Origin: Fidelibacterota bacterium
GTDB taxonomy: Bacteria > Marinisomatota > Marinisomatia > Marinisomatales > UBA1611
Assembly: GCA_002722105.1 (NCBI GenBank)
Contig: PBKF01000001.1
Coordinates: 7,200-13,309, forward strand
Length of the DNA: 6,110 nt
Direction of reading: 5' to 3'
A program made the translations under genes and the position numbers. Numbering within the stretch: the first letter of the stretch is position 1; each line of letters begins with the position of its first letter. Below are positions 1 to 6,110 of this stretch, one piece after another. A model generated the notes under the pieces. That model was not told the DNA's origin, ran no database searches, and saw only the letters and a program-made list of their open reading frames with translations.

Positions 1-611
1 TGTGATAAAGCTTCTGAAAAGATAATACAATCTCCTGCATTTGCAGGAATAGGTTCGATCTTTGGACTCATACGGGGATGGTGATGATCTCCAAATGGGC
101 GTTCAAAATTAGACTTATGGGAACCGGGAATTACAGCAAAACAACCATCATCTTCATTGCAATCCAGTAAAGGGAAAACAGCTTTTGTTAATGTTGAAAT
201 AATTTGTCCATTGTGGTAACGATATGACGCTGGTGGTACAATAGGGGTCCCGTTAAAGTGAAAACTGGTATATACTCCACTACCTTTACTTTTAATACTG
301 TAAGTGTGATTAAGGCGATATGTATCATCACCAGATACATTATCTATAATATCAATAACCTCAGGAATATCTACAAAATAATGAAATGCAGGATCTGCTT
401 CAAGTATATTTGAGATTCCATAGCGTTCGCTTTTAGAGTTTTCTGTCTCTATTTCATTGAATTTGCGGACAGGTGGAGTGAACTCTTTTGGATCCGAATC
501 TAATAATTGATCTACAAGTTTTCTGGCAGAATTTATAATGTCTGATGGAACCACATCTCTGCAAACAATATATCCTTTCAGGTCAAAAAGATATTTTTGC
601 TCATCATTCAT
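1..611 (-). CDS. PhyH-family Fe(II)/2-oxoglutarate dioxygenase, tandem copy, 3' end outside window
   Basis: This is the third gene of the minus-strand cluster. The reading frame is open from ATG at 611 to the left edge: 203 full codons plus a partial CA- codon, with no stop or frameshift. It aligns along its whole visible length with the neighbour at 655-1428, with about five extra codons in the variable N-terminal part, so it is a tandem paralogue. PhyH proteins are cytosolic non-heme iron enzymes that couple 2-oxoglutarate decarboxylation to substrate hydroxylation. Visible family landmarks are TYRLNHTY, FHFNGTP, YRYHNGQI, DDGCFAVIPGSHKSNF and NAGDCIIFSEALS. The first iron ligand is probably His118 of HFN; the usual HxD aspartate is Asn120. 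The distal His should be residue 204, of which only CA- is seen. The substrate is unknown. A TTG at 623, in frame four codons upstream, is an alternative start. Whether the C-terminus is intact cannot be seen. Confidence 0.85.
   Translation of the reverse strand, partial: MNDEQKYLFDLKGYIVCRDVVPSDIINSARKLVDQLLDSDPKEFTPPVRKFNEIETENSKSERYGISNILEADPAFHYFVDIPEVIDIIDNVSGDDTYRLNHTYSIKSKGSGVYTSFHFNGTPIVPPASYRYHNGQIISTLTKAVFPLLDCNEDDGCFAVIPGSHKSNFERPFGDHHHPRMSPKIEPIPANAGDCIIFSEALS
95..227. repeat. Near-identical core block, copy in the edge dioxygenase gene
   Basis: This 133-base segment matches 927-1059 at a constant offset of 832, with only two mismatches (positions 129 and 135, both silent) and a perfect run of 92 bases from 136 to 227. 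It encodes the SYRYHNGQ to SNFERP core of the dioxygenase. Flanking sequence in both genes diverges abruptly at 93-94 and at 228. Confidence 0.95.
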
Positions 612-626
612 TTTATCCGCCAATTA
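583..626. repeat. 44-base identical start-region block, edge dioxygenase gene
   Basis: It is identical to 1400-1443. It spans about 15 bases of leader (TAATTGGCGGATAAA on the minus strand), the ATG, and the first nine or so codons. Upstream of it the two leaders share nothing obvious. It includes the translation start region, so initiation of the two paralogues is probably the same. Confidence 0.95.
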
Positions 627-654
627 TTTATAATTTTTGATTTTAGCATAGCTA

Positions 655-1428
655 CTAATATAATGTACTTGGATCTTTTATTTTTATAATTCTCCGTCTT
701 TTTTCCGACGTTAATTTTTCTAAAATATTTTTAGAAAAATAAAGTTCATCATCCCAATCCGGCATCCAGCCAATACTATAACAATAATATAAAGTACTTT
801 TATTATTACCACTCTTGTTAACAGTAGATCCATGTGATAATGCTTCAGAAAAAATAATACAATCTCCTGCATTTGCAGGTACTGGCTCAACAACTGGGCA
901 AAGTTCTGGATGATGATGATCGCCCCATGGGCGTTCAAAATTAGACTTATGGGAACCGGGGATTACCGCAAAACAACCATCATCTTCATTGCAATCCAGT
1001 AAAGGGAAAACAGCTTTTGTTAATGTTGAAATAATTTGTCCATTGTGGTAACGATATGAAGCTTGCGGGACTAAGGGCGTTCCGTGAAAATGGAAAGTAG
1101 TATAATTGCCAATACCAGTCCAAAATTGTCCATAAGTATGATTTAGACGGTATGTATCCCCAGATATTTCCTGAACAATATCAATTAGTTCAGGTATGTC
1201 TATGAAATATTGAAAAGCAGTATCTGCTTCAAGGATATTACAAATCCTCCTATTCTTCTCATTATTATCATAGTTTCTTATTTTTACAGGATCAGACAGT
1301 GATGAAGAAGTTTCTGTTAATAAATTACGAGTAAGTTTCTCAACTGATTGGATAATATTTTCAGGAACAACATTTTTTAAAACAATATAACCTTGTAAAT
1401 CAAAAAGATATTTTTGCTCATCATTCAT
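655..1428 (-). CDS. PhyH-family Fe(II)/2-oxoglutarate dioxygenase
   Basis: This complete gene encodes 257 residues from ATG at 1428. A TTG at 1440 would add MADK-like residues, but ATG is preferred as the commoner start. The protein resembles bacterial phytanoyl-CoA dioxygenase-family enzymes, which use Fe(II), oxygen and 2-oxoglutarate to oxidise small molecules; many members have no known substrate. Landmarks from the N-terminus are DLQGYIVLKNVVP, a variable region (about 35-65), TYRLNHTYG, FHFHGTP, YRYHNGQI, a GCFAVIPGSHKSNF core, and FSEALSHGS followed by LYYCYSIGWMPDW. Likely iron ligands are His113 and distal His199. The position normally held by Asp in HxD is His115. Eleven residues after the distal His, where phytanoyl-CoA hydroxylase has its 2-oxoglutarate Arg, stands Lys210. 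It has no signal peptide, so it is cytosolic. It lies 46 bases after the lipoprotein gene and 43 bases before its paralogue, which suggests co-transcription. Confidence 0.9.
   Translation of the reverse strand: MNDEQKYLFDLQGYIVLKNVVPENIIQSVEKLTRNLLTETSSSLSDPVKIRNYDNNEKNRRICNILEADTAFQYFIDIPELIDIVQEISGDTYRLNHTYGQFWTGIGNYTTFHFHGTPLVPQASYRYHNGQIISTLTKAVFPLLDCNEDDGCFAVIPGSHKSNFERPWGDHHHPELCPVVEPVPANAGDCIIFSEALSHGSTVNKSGNNKSTLYYCYSIGWMPDWDDELYFSKNILEKLTSEKRRRIIKIKDPSTLY
927..1059. repeat. Near-identical core block, copy in the complete dioxygenase gene
   Basis: This is the partner of 95-227 and encodes about residues 124-167 of the complete dioxygenase. The identity covers synonymous positions as well as the protein, which suggests a recent sequence exchange rather than protein-level constraint alone. 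A further identical 26-base piece (854-879, partner 22-47) lies downstream in the genes. Confidence 0.95.
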
Positions 1429-1443
1429 TTTATCCGCCAATTA
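1400..1443. repeat. 44-base identical start-region block, complete dioxygenase gene
   Basis: This is the partner of 583-626. Its left boundary on the message falls inside the short spacer after the lipoprotein gene, so the duplicated unit appears to have begun just before the start codon rather than including the upstream gene or a promoter. Confidence 0.95.
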
Positions 1444-1474
1444 ATTGAACTTTTTTCCAATATGATGAAGACTC

Positions 1475-2893
1475 CTACTGGAAACTGAATGAGTACAAAA
1501 TAGCATTATTCAATGTAAACCGAAGTCGAATTTCCCCTACATTTACAGGTTTAGATAATAATAAAGCACCATCTGTAACTGTCGCTTTTATAGGCTGTGT
1601 ATCAGATAAAACATTACCCTTTTTGTCAAGGATCTCAGCATTAACTGAGCCACCATCTTCCACATCACAACTAATACGGATTCTCTTGCCTGTATAAGGG
1701 ATATCTTTGGTTAAAATTATTGCTGATTTATTTTCTTTTAATTGCCTGTAACCAGCAAAACCATCAGGCCTAAGAGTTGCCAAAGATAAATTTCCTGTTC
1801 GCCATTCATAATGCAGATAATCACTCCCTCCATAATAAATACGGATCTCATTTTTTAAAAATATTGGATTTGTACAAGAGTATACACACCCATAATCATA
1901 ATCTAATACTTTATCAGAACATGGAATTAAGGGGGTACCTTCATCAATTCTATGCCAAATTTTTGTGTCTGGACTCCATGCTAATTCTGTCCAAACACGA
2001 TCTACTGGAGGCTGTTCATGTACAGCAACTAGTCCAAGAAATACTCCAGCATGGAAAAAAACCGGCATAGCATAGGGCTGTCTAATTTTATCTTTACTGG
2101 TCATAACCACTTTATCTTTCTTCCAAGTGTTAAAATCATTGCTCTCAATACGCATAACTTCACGGCCCATTTCACCCCAAGTTCGTGTTATTCCAACATA
2201 TGTTTCACTTTTTGAATCCCACAAAAGATTATTATGAGTATCTCCTGCCAAACCATCAAGCTTAACTCTAGAAGGTTTACTCCAAATAATTCCATCACTG
2301 GAATAACTAGTCGCTAATGTCTCAGTTGTCTCATTTATCCTTGTTAACATCTTATAGAGTCGATTAGAATCTTTTTCATAAGGATCTTTATAAATCCCTG
2401 CTCCATGAGGTCCTCGCCACAGAATATTATTATTGGTACTACCATTAAAGTTAACCAGACCAAGATTAGGTTTCTCCCACTCTATACCATCTTGTGATGT
2501 TGCATAACAAATAGCCATCTCTCTATCTTTAGGCGCCATATATTCTTTTTCTTGCATCTCGCTTAAGCTCATACCCTTTGCTGAGTAGTCAACAATAAAG
2601 GGGCTATACCAAAGTTTGTATATTTCATCTGTTTCATCATATACCATATTACCGTATAAATTATCAAAGCGTTTCTCCCAGGGCTTATCCTCCATTAATA
2701 GTGGGTTGTTGGGATGCTTTGTTACTTTTCCAACACTCAGCTTAGCATTATCTACTTTTTCAATAATTCGACTATCCAATAATAGATATCGATCTTGGTA
2801 TATTTTATTCTCAGAATCCACTGACACTATATGACATGAAGATAGTGGTAGCAATAGTAGTAGTAGCAAATTATGTAATATTTTTGAAGGCAT
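1475..2893 (-). CDS. Lipoprotein with glycosyl hydrolase-like five-bladed beta-propeller
   Basis: The protein has 472 residues. It starts with a short leucine-rich signal peptide ending in lipobox L17-S-S-C20, so it is predicted to be a lipoprotein in the cell envelope. The body resembles the GH32/GH43-like five-bladed propeller proteins common in Planctomycetes, Lentisphaerae and some Bacteroidota. Recognisable parts are LLLDSRIIEK near 37-46, KHPNNPLL at 59-66, and PWEKRFDNLYGNMVYDE at 71-87. Blade-type Asp-Gly-Ile-x-Trp motifs lie at 135-139 and 200-204, with related SPDTKIW at 307-313. LSLATLRPDGFAGY at 369-382 leads into a C-terminal beta-sandwich (about 388-472) ending in IRLRFTLNNAILYSFSF. 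The family is usually assumed to act on carbohydrates, but no catalytic residues can be assigned with confidence, so a binding role is possible. It is the first gene of the minus-strand cluster, and its promoter should lie just right of 2893. A CTA-rich run encodes the leucines of the signal. Confidence 0.85.
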   Translation of the reverse strand: MPSKILHNLLLLLLLPLSSCHIVSVDSENKIYQDRYLLLDSRIIEKVDNAKLSVGKVTKHPNNPLLMEDKPWEKRFDNLYGNMVYDETDEIYKLWYSPFIVDYSAKGMSLSEMQEKEYMAPKDREMAICYATSQDGIEWEKPNLGLVNFNGSTNNNILWRGPHGAGIYKDPYEKDSNRLYKMLTRINETTETLATSYSSDGIIWSKPSRVKLDGLAGDTHNNLLWDSKSETYVGITRTWGEMGREVMRIESNDFNTWKKDKVVMTSKDKIRQPYAMPVFFHAGVFLGLVAVHEQPPVDRVWTELAWSPDTKIWHRIDEGTPLIPCSDKVLDYDYGCVYSCTNPIFLKNEIRIYYGGSDYLHYEWRTGNLSLATLRPDGFAGYRQLKENKSAIILTKDIPYTGKRIRISCDVEDGGSVNAEILDKKGNVLSDTQPIKATVTDGALLLSKPVNVGEIRLRFTLNNAILYSFSFQ

Positions 2894-3178
2894 GTTATTC
2901 TATTTTTAACTCGTTTTTAAAAGAATCCAAAAGTGATAATGCATCTTGAAGAATTAATCAATGCAATTACTATAAGATTATTATTACATAATATACCAAA
3001 TTACTTATTATGATGGATAATCAAGTTGTAGTTATTATTATAAAAGATTCATTTTGGTAAATCTCAACTTATAATAACAAATCTAATTATTTTAGAATAT
3101 CTATGAATGAAAATTGCACAAATAGATAAGAGATTACTAATTTATTACACCTTAATAATTGAAAAAGTTAATAATCAG
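2894..3178. promoter_or_regulatory. AT-rich divergent intergenic region
   Basis: This 285-base gap separates the minus-strand lipoprotein cluster from the plus-strand molybdenum hydroxylase operon, so promoters for both directions should be here. It is very AT-rich with several short TTATTA-type runs. An imperfect inverted pair (GTTATTATTATAA near 3031-3043 and TTATAATAAC near 3069-3078) could form a weak hairpin, but low complexity makes this unremarkable. No RNA gene, riboswitch or clear operator was recognised. The in-frame extension 3107-3178 of the small-subunit gene is treated as untranslated leader. Confidence 0.6.
3026..3056 (+). promoter_or_regulatory. Candidate Bacteroidota-type promoter for the molybdenum hydroxylase operon
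   Basis: TTG at 3026-3028 is followed after 20 bases by TCATTTTG at 3049-3056. This matches the Bacteroidota -33 TTG and -7 TAnnTTTG pattern except for one base (TC instead of TA). The spacing fits and the position, about 120 bases before the chosen start, is reasonable. Short AT-rich matches arise easily by chance, so this is only a candidate. No equivalent site was found for the minus-strand cluster. Confidence 0.25.
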
Positions 3179-3634
3179 ATGGCAAATTTTATTTTAAATA
3201 TCAATGGGGAGCAAAAAGAAGTAGATGTCGATCCAAACACTCCTCTACTTTGGGTTCTTAGAGAAGATCTAGATTTAGTTGGTACAAAGTACGGATGTGG
3301 AATGTCTCAGTGTGGTGCCTGTACGGTACATCTAAATGGCGCAGCTATTAGATCCTGTGTTCTACCAGTTTCAGCAGTTGTAAATCAACCCATAACCACA
3401 ATTGAAGGTTTATCAAGTGATGGTGATCATCCTGTTCAAAAAGCATGGCTAGAAGAAGATGTTTCTCAATGTGGCTATTGTCAGCCAGGACAAATTATGA
3501 GTGCAGCTGGTTTGCTAAATAATAATCCCAATCCAACTGATCAAGATATTGATCTGGCAATGAGTGGTAATATTTGCCGATGTTGTACTTATCCTAGAAT
3601 AAAAAAAGCAATTAAAACTGCATCTAAACTATAA
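3179..3634 (+). CDS. (2Fe-2S)-binding small subunit of a molybdenum hydroxylase (IorA/CoxS-like)
   Basis: This is the electron-transfer subunit of a xanthine-oxidase-family enzyme. It passes electrons from the molybdenum site through two [2Fe-2S] clusters. ATG at 3179 gives 151 residues, the family's usual size, beginning [10 protein letters not shown]. An in-frame ATG at 3107 would add 24 residues of poor family character and is rejected. The plant-ferredoxin-type cluster is bound by Cys40, Cys45, Cys48 and Cys60 (CGMSQCGAC then C). The second, helical cluster is bound by Cys98 and Cys101 (QCGYC) and by Cys133 and Cys135 (NICRC). The residue after the last ligand is Cys136, where Gly or Ala is usual (CRCCTY). 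There is no signal peptide. The gene ends 11 bases before the large subunit, so the two are translated from one message and the protein is probably co-exported with its partner. No FAD subunit lies beside it, which fits the IorAB type. Confidence 0.95.
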   Translation: MANFILNINGEQKEVDVDPNTPLLWVLREDLDLVGTKYGCGMSQCGACTVHLNGAAIRSCVLPVSAVVNQPITTIEGLSSDGDHPVQKAWLEEDVSQCGYCQPGQIMSAAGLLNNNPNPTDQDIDLAMSGNICRCCTYPRIKKAIKTASKL

Positions 3635-3645
3635 GAGCACTGAAA

Positions 3646-5850
3646 ATGACAGTTATAAAAACTAAAATAGGAAGACGATCATTTCTAAAAATTTCAGCAG
3701 CTGCGGGTGGTGGCATATTAATTGGATTTAATTGGCTGGTAAGCTGTAAATCTTTAATCCCAGAACAGAAGGGCGTCTCTATTCCAAAGGAATGGTTTGA
3801 TATAAATGGCTACATAAAAATAGGGGATACAGGCATGGTAACTATTTACTCTCCTAACCCTGAAATTGGTCAAAATGTAATGACGTCTATGCCAATGATT
3901 GTAGCAGAGGAACTTGATGTCCCTTGGAATCATGTTATAGTTGAGCAAGGTGCACTAGATGAAGATTCATTCAAAAATCCTCAATTTGCAGGAGGAAGTA
4001 ACTCGATTAAGCAAGGCTGGGATCCGCTGAGAATGGCAGGCGCTGCAGGTAAACGCATGCTTTTAGAAGCCGCCGCGAAAGAATGGAATGTTCCTCTAAA
4101 AAACTTATCTGCCAATAATGGTATAATAAATGAAGTAAATGGAAGTAGAAAAATTGACTATGGCCAGATTGCTTCAAAAGCAGTTGGATTAGATGTCCCC
4201 GATGAGCTACCATTAAAAGACCCAAAAGATTATAAACTTATTGGAACATCTCAAAAAAATGTAGAAGGCCCAAAAATCGTAACAGGTAAGCCCCTCTACG
4301 GTCTTGATTTTAAACGTGATAATATGTTCATAGCAGCCATTGAACATCCACCAGCGTTTGGAATGAAAGTAAAAAGCTTTAATAAAGAAGAAATAAAAGA
4401 TATGAAAGGTATTCATGATGCTTTTATTGTAGACAGTACTTATCCCAAAAATAATCAATGGAATAGTACAAATGCGTTTCCTCAATTAATAGCAATCGTA
4501 GGCAAAACTATCTGGCAGGTGATAAATGCTAAAAAAATGTTAAGAGCGACCTGGGAAAATGTAAGTGAATTAGAATCTTCTGAAATGCATGAGAAACGAT
4601 TGATCAAAGATTTAGAATCAGGCGAAATTGAAGACATGCGTAAAGATGGAAACCCTGATAAAGCATTTGCTAAAGCAGAAAAAATCATTGAAAGAACTTA
4701 TACATCTCCATTCATGCCTCACAATCCAATGGAACCAATGAATTTTTTTGCAGATGTTAAAAATAATTCTGTTGAACTAGTAGGTCCCACACAAACTCCC
4801 AAGGCAATGCAAGAAGCAGTTTCTTCTTTATTAAGTATACCTAAAGAAAATATTTCAGTTAATATGACAAGGATGGGTGGAGGCTTTGGTAGAAGACTTT
4901 ATGTACATTTTGGAGTAGAAGCTGCGGCTATTTCAAAAAAAGTCGGTGCACCAATTAAATTGGTTTATACACGCGAAGATGATATGACTCAAGGCACATA
5001 CCGACCTGCTTATCTTTCTGTATATAAGGCAGGTTTAGATAAAAATAATAATTTAGTTGCTTTCTCGGTCAAGGGTGTGGGTTTACCGGATGGACCAGTT
5101 ATCCCAGACAGATTTCCAGCAGGTGCAGTTGAAAACTATTTGGCAGAAAATAAATCTTCTTATACCAATATTTCTGTTGGTGCATGGACCGCACCAATGT
5201 CACATTTTACCGCCGGTGCTGAGCAGTCATTTATTGATGAGATTGCTGAACTAGCTAAAAAGGATCCAATTGATTTCAGGCTAGAGCTCTTTGATAAAGC
5301 AATTAAAAATCCTTTTGGGGAAAAGTATTCGTATGACGCAGAAAGATATGCCGGTGTATTGAAACTAGTCAGAGAAAAGTCTAATTGGGATACCGATAAC
5401 TCATCATCGAATAAAGGTGTAGCAGCTTACTTCTGCCACAATTCTTATGTAGCAGTTGTAATGGAAGTAGTACTAATAGAGAATCAACCTAAAGTTAAAA
5501 AGGTCTGGTGTGCCGCAGATTGTGGAATAGTGATCAATAAGGAAGGTGCTACTAATATGATTGAAGGTCGAATAATTGATGGTATTGGACATGCTATGTA
5601 CAGTGAGTTAAAATTTGAAAATGGATCATCAATACATAAAAACTTTGATACTTATAAGTTTATCAGGCATAATCAAGCGCCATCTGAAATTGAAGTTTTC
5701 TTTGTGGAAAGTGAGATCAAACCAACAGGCTTAGGTGAACCCAGTTTACCACCTGCTGTTGGAGCGTTGGCTAATGCATTATACAAAGCAAATGGTAATA
5801 GATTTTATCATCAGCCATTTTCACAAAACCAAGAAAGATTTCTGGGCTGA
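3646..5850 (+). CDS. Molybdopterin-binding large subunit of xanthine dehydrogenase/aldehyde oxidase family (IorB-like), Tat-exported
   Basis: This 734-residue protein is the catalytic subunit of a periplasm-facing molybdenum hydroxylase. Such enzymes oxidise aldehydes or N-heterocycles using water oxygen. The N-terminus carries a twin-arginine signal (GRRSFLK, residues 9-15), a hydrophobic stretch, and a lipobox-like LVSC ending at Cys34, so it may be a Tat-exported lipoprotein. Family landmarks are EPMNFFADV, GPTQTP, the cofactor-binding GGGFGRR at 411-417, KLVYTREDDM, AEQSFIDEIAELAKKDPIDFRLEL, VWCAADCGIVIN, and GLGEPSLPPA near the C-terminus. Glu698 of that last motif is the conserved catalytic glutamate. 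The usual Arg of the W-R-A-P motif is Thr515 (GAWTAP). The overall length matches IorB-like proteins of Bacteroidota. The substrate cannot be told; isoquinoline is only the namesake. It would need molybdenum cofactor (probably cytidine dinucleotide) and an XdhC-like insertion factor, neither encoded here. It is in one operon with the small subunit. Confidence 0.95.
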   Translation: MTVIKTKIGRRSFLKISAAAGGGILIGFNWLVSCKSLIPEQKGVSIPKEWFDINGYIKIGDTGMVTIYSPNPEIGQNVMTSMPMIVAEELDVPWNHVIVEQGALDEDSFKNPQFAGGSNSIKQGWDPLRMAGAAGKRMLLEAAAKEWNVPLKNLSANNGIINEVNGSRKIDYGQIASKAVGLDVPDELPLKDPKDYKLIGTSQKNVEGPKIVTGKPLYGLDFKRDNMFIAAIEHPPAFGMKVKSFNKEEIKDMKGIHDAFIVDSTYPKNNQWNSTNAFPQLIAIVGKTIWQVINAKKMLRATWENVSELESSEMHEKRLIKDLESGEIEDMRKDGNPDKAFAKAEKIIERTYTSPFMPHNPMEPMNFFADVKNNSVELVGPTQTPKAMQEAVSSLLSIPKENISVNMTRMGGGFGRRLYVHFGVEAAAISKKVGAPIKLVYTREDDMTQGTYRPAYLSVYKAGLDKNNNLVAFSVKGVGLPDGPVIPDRFPAGAVENYLAENKSSYTNISVGAWTAPMSHFTAGAEQSFIDEIAELAKKDPIDFRLELFDKAIKNPFGEKYSYDAERYAGVLKLVREKSNWDTDNSSSNKGVAAYFCHNSYVAVVMEVVLIENQPKVKKVWCAADCGIVINKEGATNMIEGRIIDGIGHAMYSELKFENGSSIHKNFDTYKFIRHNQAPSEIEVFFVESEIKPTGLGEPSLPPAVGALANALYKANGNRFYHQPFSQNQERFLG

Positions 5851-5935
5851 ATATTAGTTTTAACTATAGTCATTTTATTTTTAAGAAACATAATTCATAA
5901 GTTGAGATGAGTTTTCTATTGAAGAAAGAATATTC

Positions 5936-6110
5936 ATGATGCGTTTTTCTGTGTTACTCCATGAAGATGGGCATATTGCCAGAGACTACCACATTGATGG
6001 GCTTAGCCACCTTCAAGAAAAGGGGAAAGTTGATATTTTTGTAATAAAAGGTGGTCAAGAAACTAAAGCATTGGATCGATTTTTTTCAAACTTGAAAGAA
6101 GTTGATGCCG
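5936..6110 (+). CDS. Partial CDS, unidentified alpha/beta protein, possibly an NAD-dependent dehydrogenase N-terminus
   Basis: An open frame begins with two adjacent ATG codons (5936 and 5939) and runs to the right edge without a stop, giving 58 residues. The alternation of strand-like FSVLLHE, helix-like YHIDGLSHLQEKG, strand-like VDIFVIKG and helix-like KALDRFFSNLKEVDA suggests an alpha/beta fold. It could be the start of a D-2-hydroxyacid dehydrogenase or a related Rossmann protein, but the nucleotide-binding motif would lie outside the window, so this is a weak guess. Codon use matches the neighbouring genes. It begins 85 bases after the molybdenum hydroxylase stop, on the same strand. 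No convincing terminator lies between, so read-through from that operon is possible. Confidence 0.6.
   Translation, partial: MMRFSVLLHEDGHIARDYHIDGLSHLQEKGKVDIFVIKGGQETKALDRFFSNLKEVDA

Noticed and set aside
1777..2834. Plus-strand open frames inside the lipoprotein gene.
   Set aside because: They are antisense shadows of a gene with a clear signal peptide and family motifs, and their products show no domain character.
2841..2870. A TAG/CTA trinucleotide run that might act as a phase-variable tract.
   Set aside because: It lies in frame within the leucine-rich signal peptide. Unit changes would keep the frame, and the run is short and interrupted.
3107..3178. An N-terminal extension of 24 codons on the iron-sulfur subunit starting at ATG 3107.
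   Set aside because: The family begins at the [13 protein letters not shown] strand, the 151-residue form has the normal length, and the extension has no signal-peptide or domain character.
3061..5908. A 12-base perfect inverted repeat (ATCTCAACTTAT at 3061-3072 and ATAAGTTGAGAT at 5897-5908) flanking the molybdenum hydroxylase genes, suggestive of mobile-element ends.
   Set aside because: About one such 12-base match is expected by chance in 6 kb. It does not extend on either side, no target-site duplication or transposase was seen, and the base composition is biased.
5851..5935. Possible terminator after the molybdenum hydroxylase (TAGTTTTAACTA near 5864).
   Set aside because: The stem is only five A/T-rich pairs with a two-base loop, too weak to call.

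Overview
The window is AT-rich, with A/T-ending codons and no clear Shine-Dalgarno sequences. It holds a Tat-exported molybdenum hydroxylase of the isoquinoline 1-oxidoreductase type and a lipoprotein beta-propeller enzyme. Together these point to a Bacteroidota bacterium, perhaps marine or polysaccharide-degrading. This placement is an inference from style and gene content, not from a marker gene.

Left half, minus strand (read from 2893 down to 1): a three-gene cluster that looks like one operon. First is a lipoprotein with a five-bladed glycosidase-like propeller and a C-terminal beta-sandwich (1475-2893). Next is a complete PhyH-type Fe(II)/2-oxoglutarate dioxygenase (655-1428). Last is a tandem paralogue of it that runs off the left edge (1-611). 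The spacers are only 46 and 43 bases to the chosen ATG starts. The two dioxygenases are strikingly patchy copies of each other: a 133-base core with two mismatches and a 44-base identical 5' block sit inside otherwise strongly diverged sequence.

Middle (2894-3178): an AT-rich divergent intergenic region. It should carry promoters for both directions; one weak Bacteroidota-style candidate was found for the plus strand.

Right half, plus strand: a two-gene molybdenum hydroxylase operon. It consists of a 2x[2Fe-2S] small subunit (3179-3634) and, 11 bases later, a 734-residue molybdopterin-binding large subunit with a Tat signal and lipobox (3646-5850). The small subunit has no signal of its own and is presumably folded with the large one and co-exported. 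After an 85-base gap a further plus-strand gene begins (5936) and is cut by the window edge; it is an alpha/beta protein start that I cannot identify firmly.

Taken together, the cluster has an oxidative and carbohydrate-catabolic flavour (a surface glycosidase-like lipoprotein, two non-heme iron oxygenases and a periplasmic hydroxylase or dehydrogenase). No substrate can be read from the sequence. The most interesting points are the apparent gene conversion between the dioxygenase paralogues and their unusual, mutually different metal-site residues.
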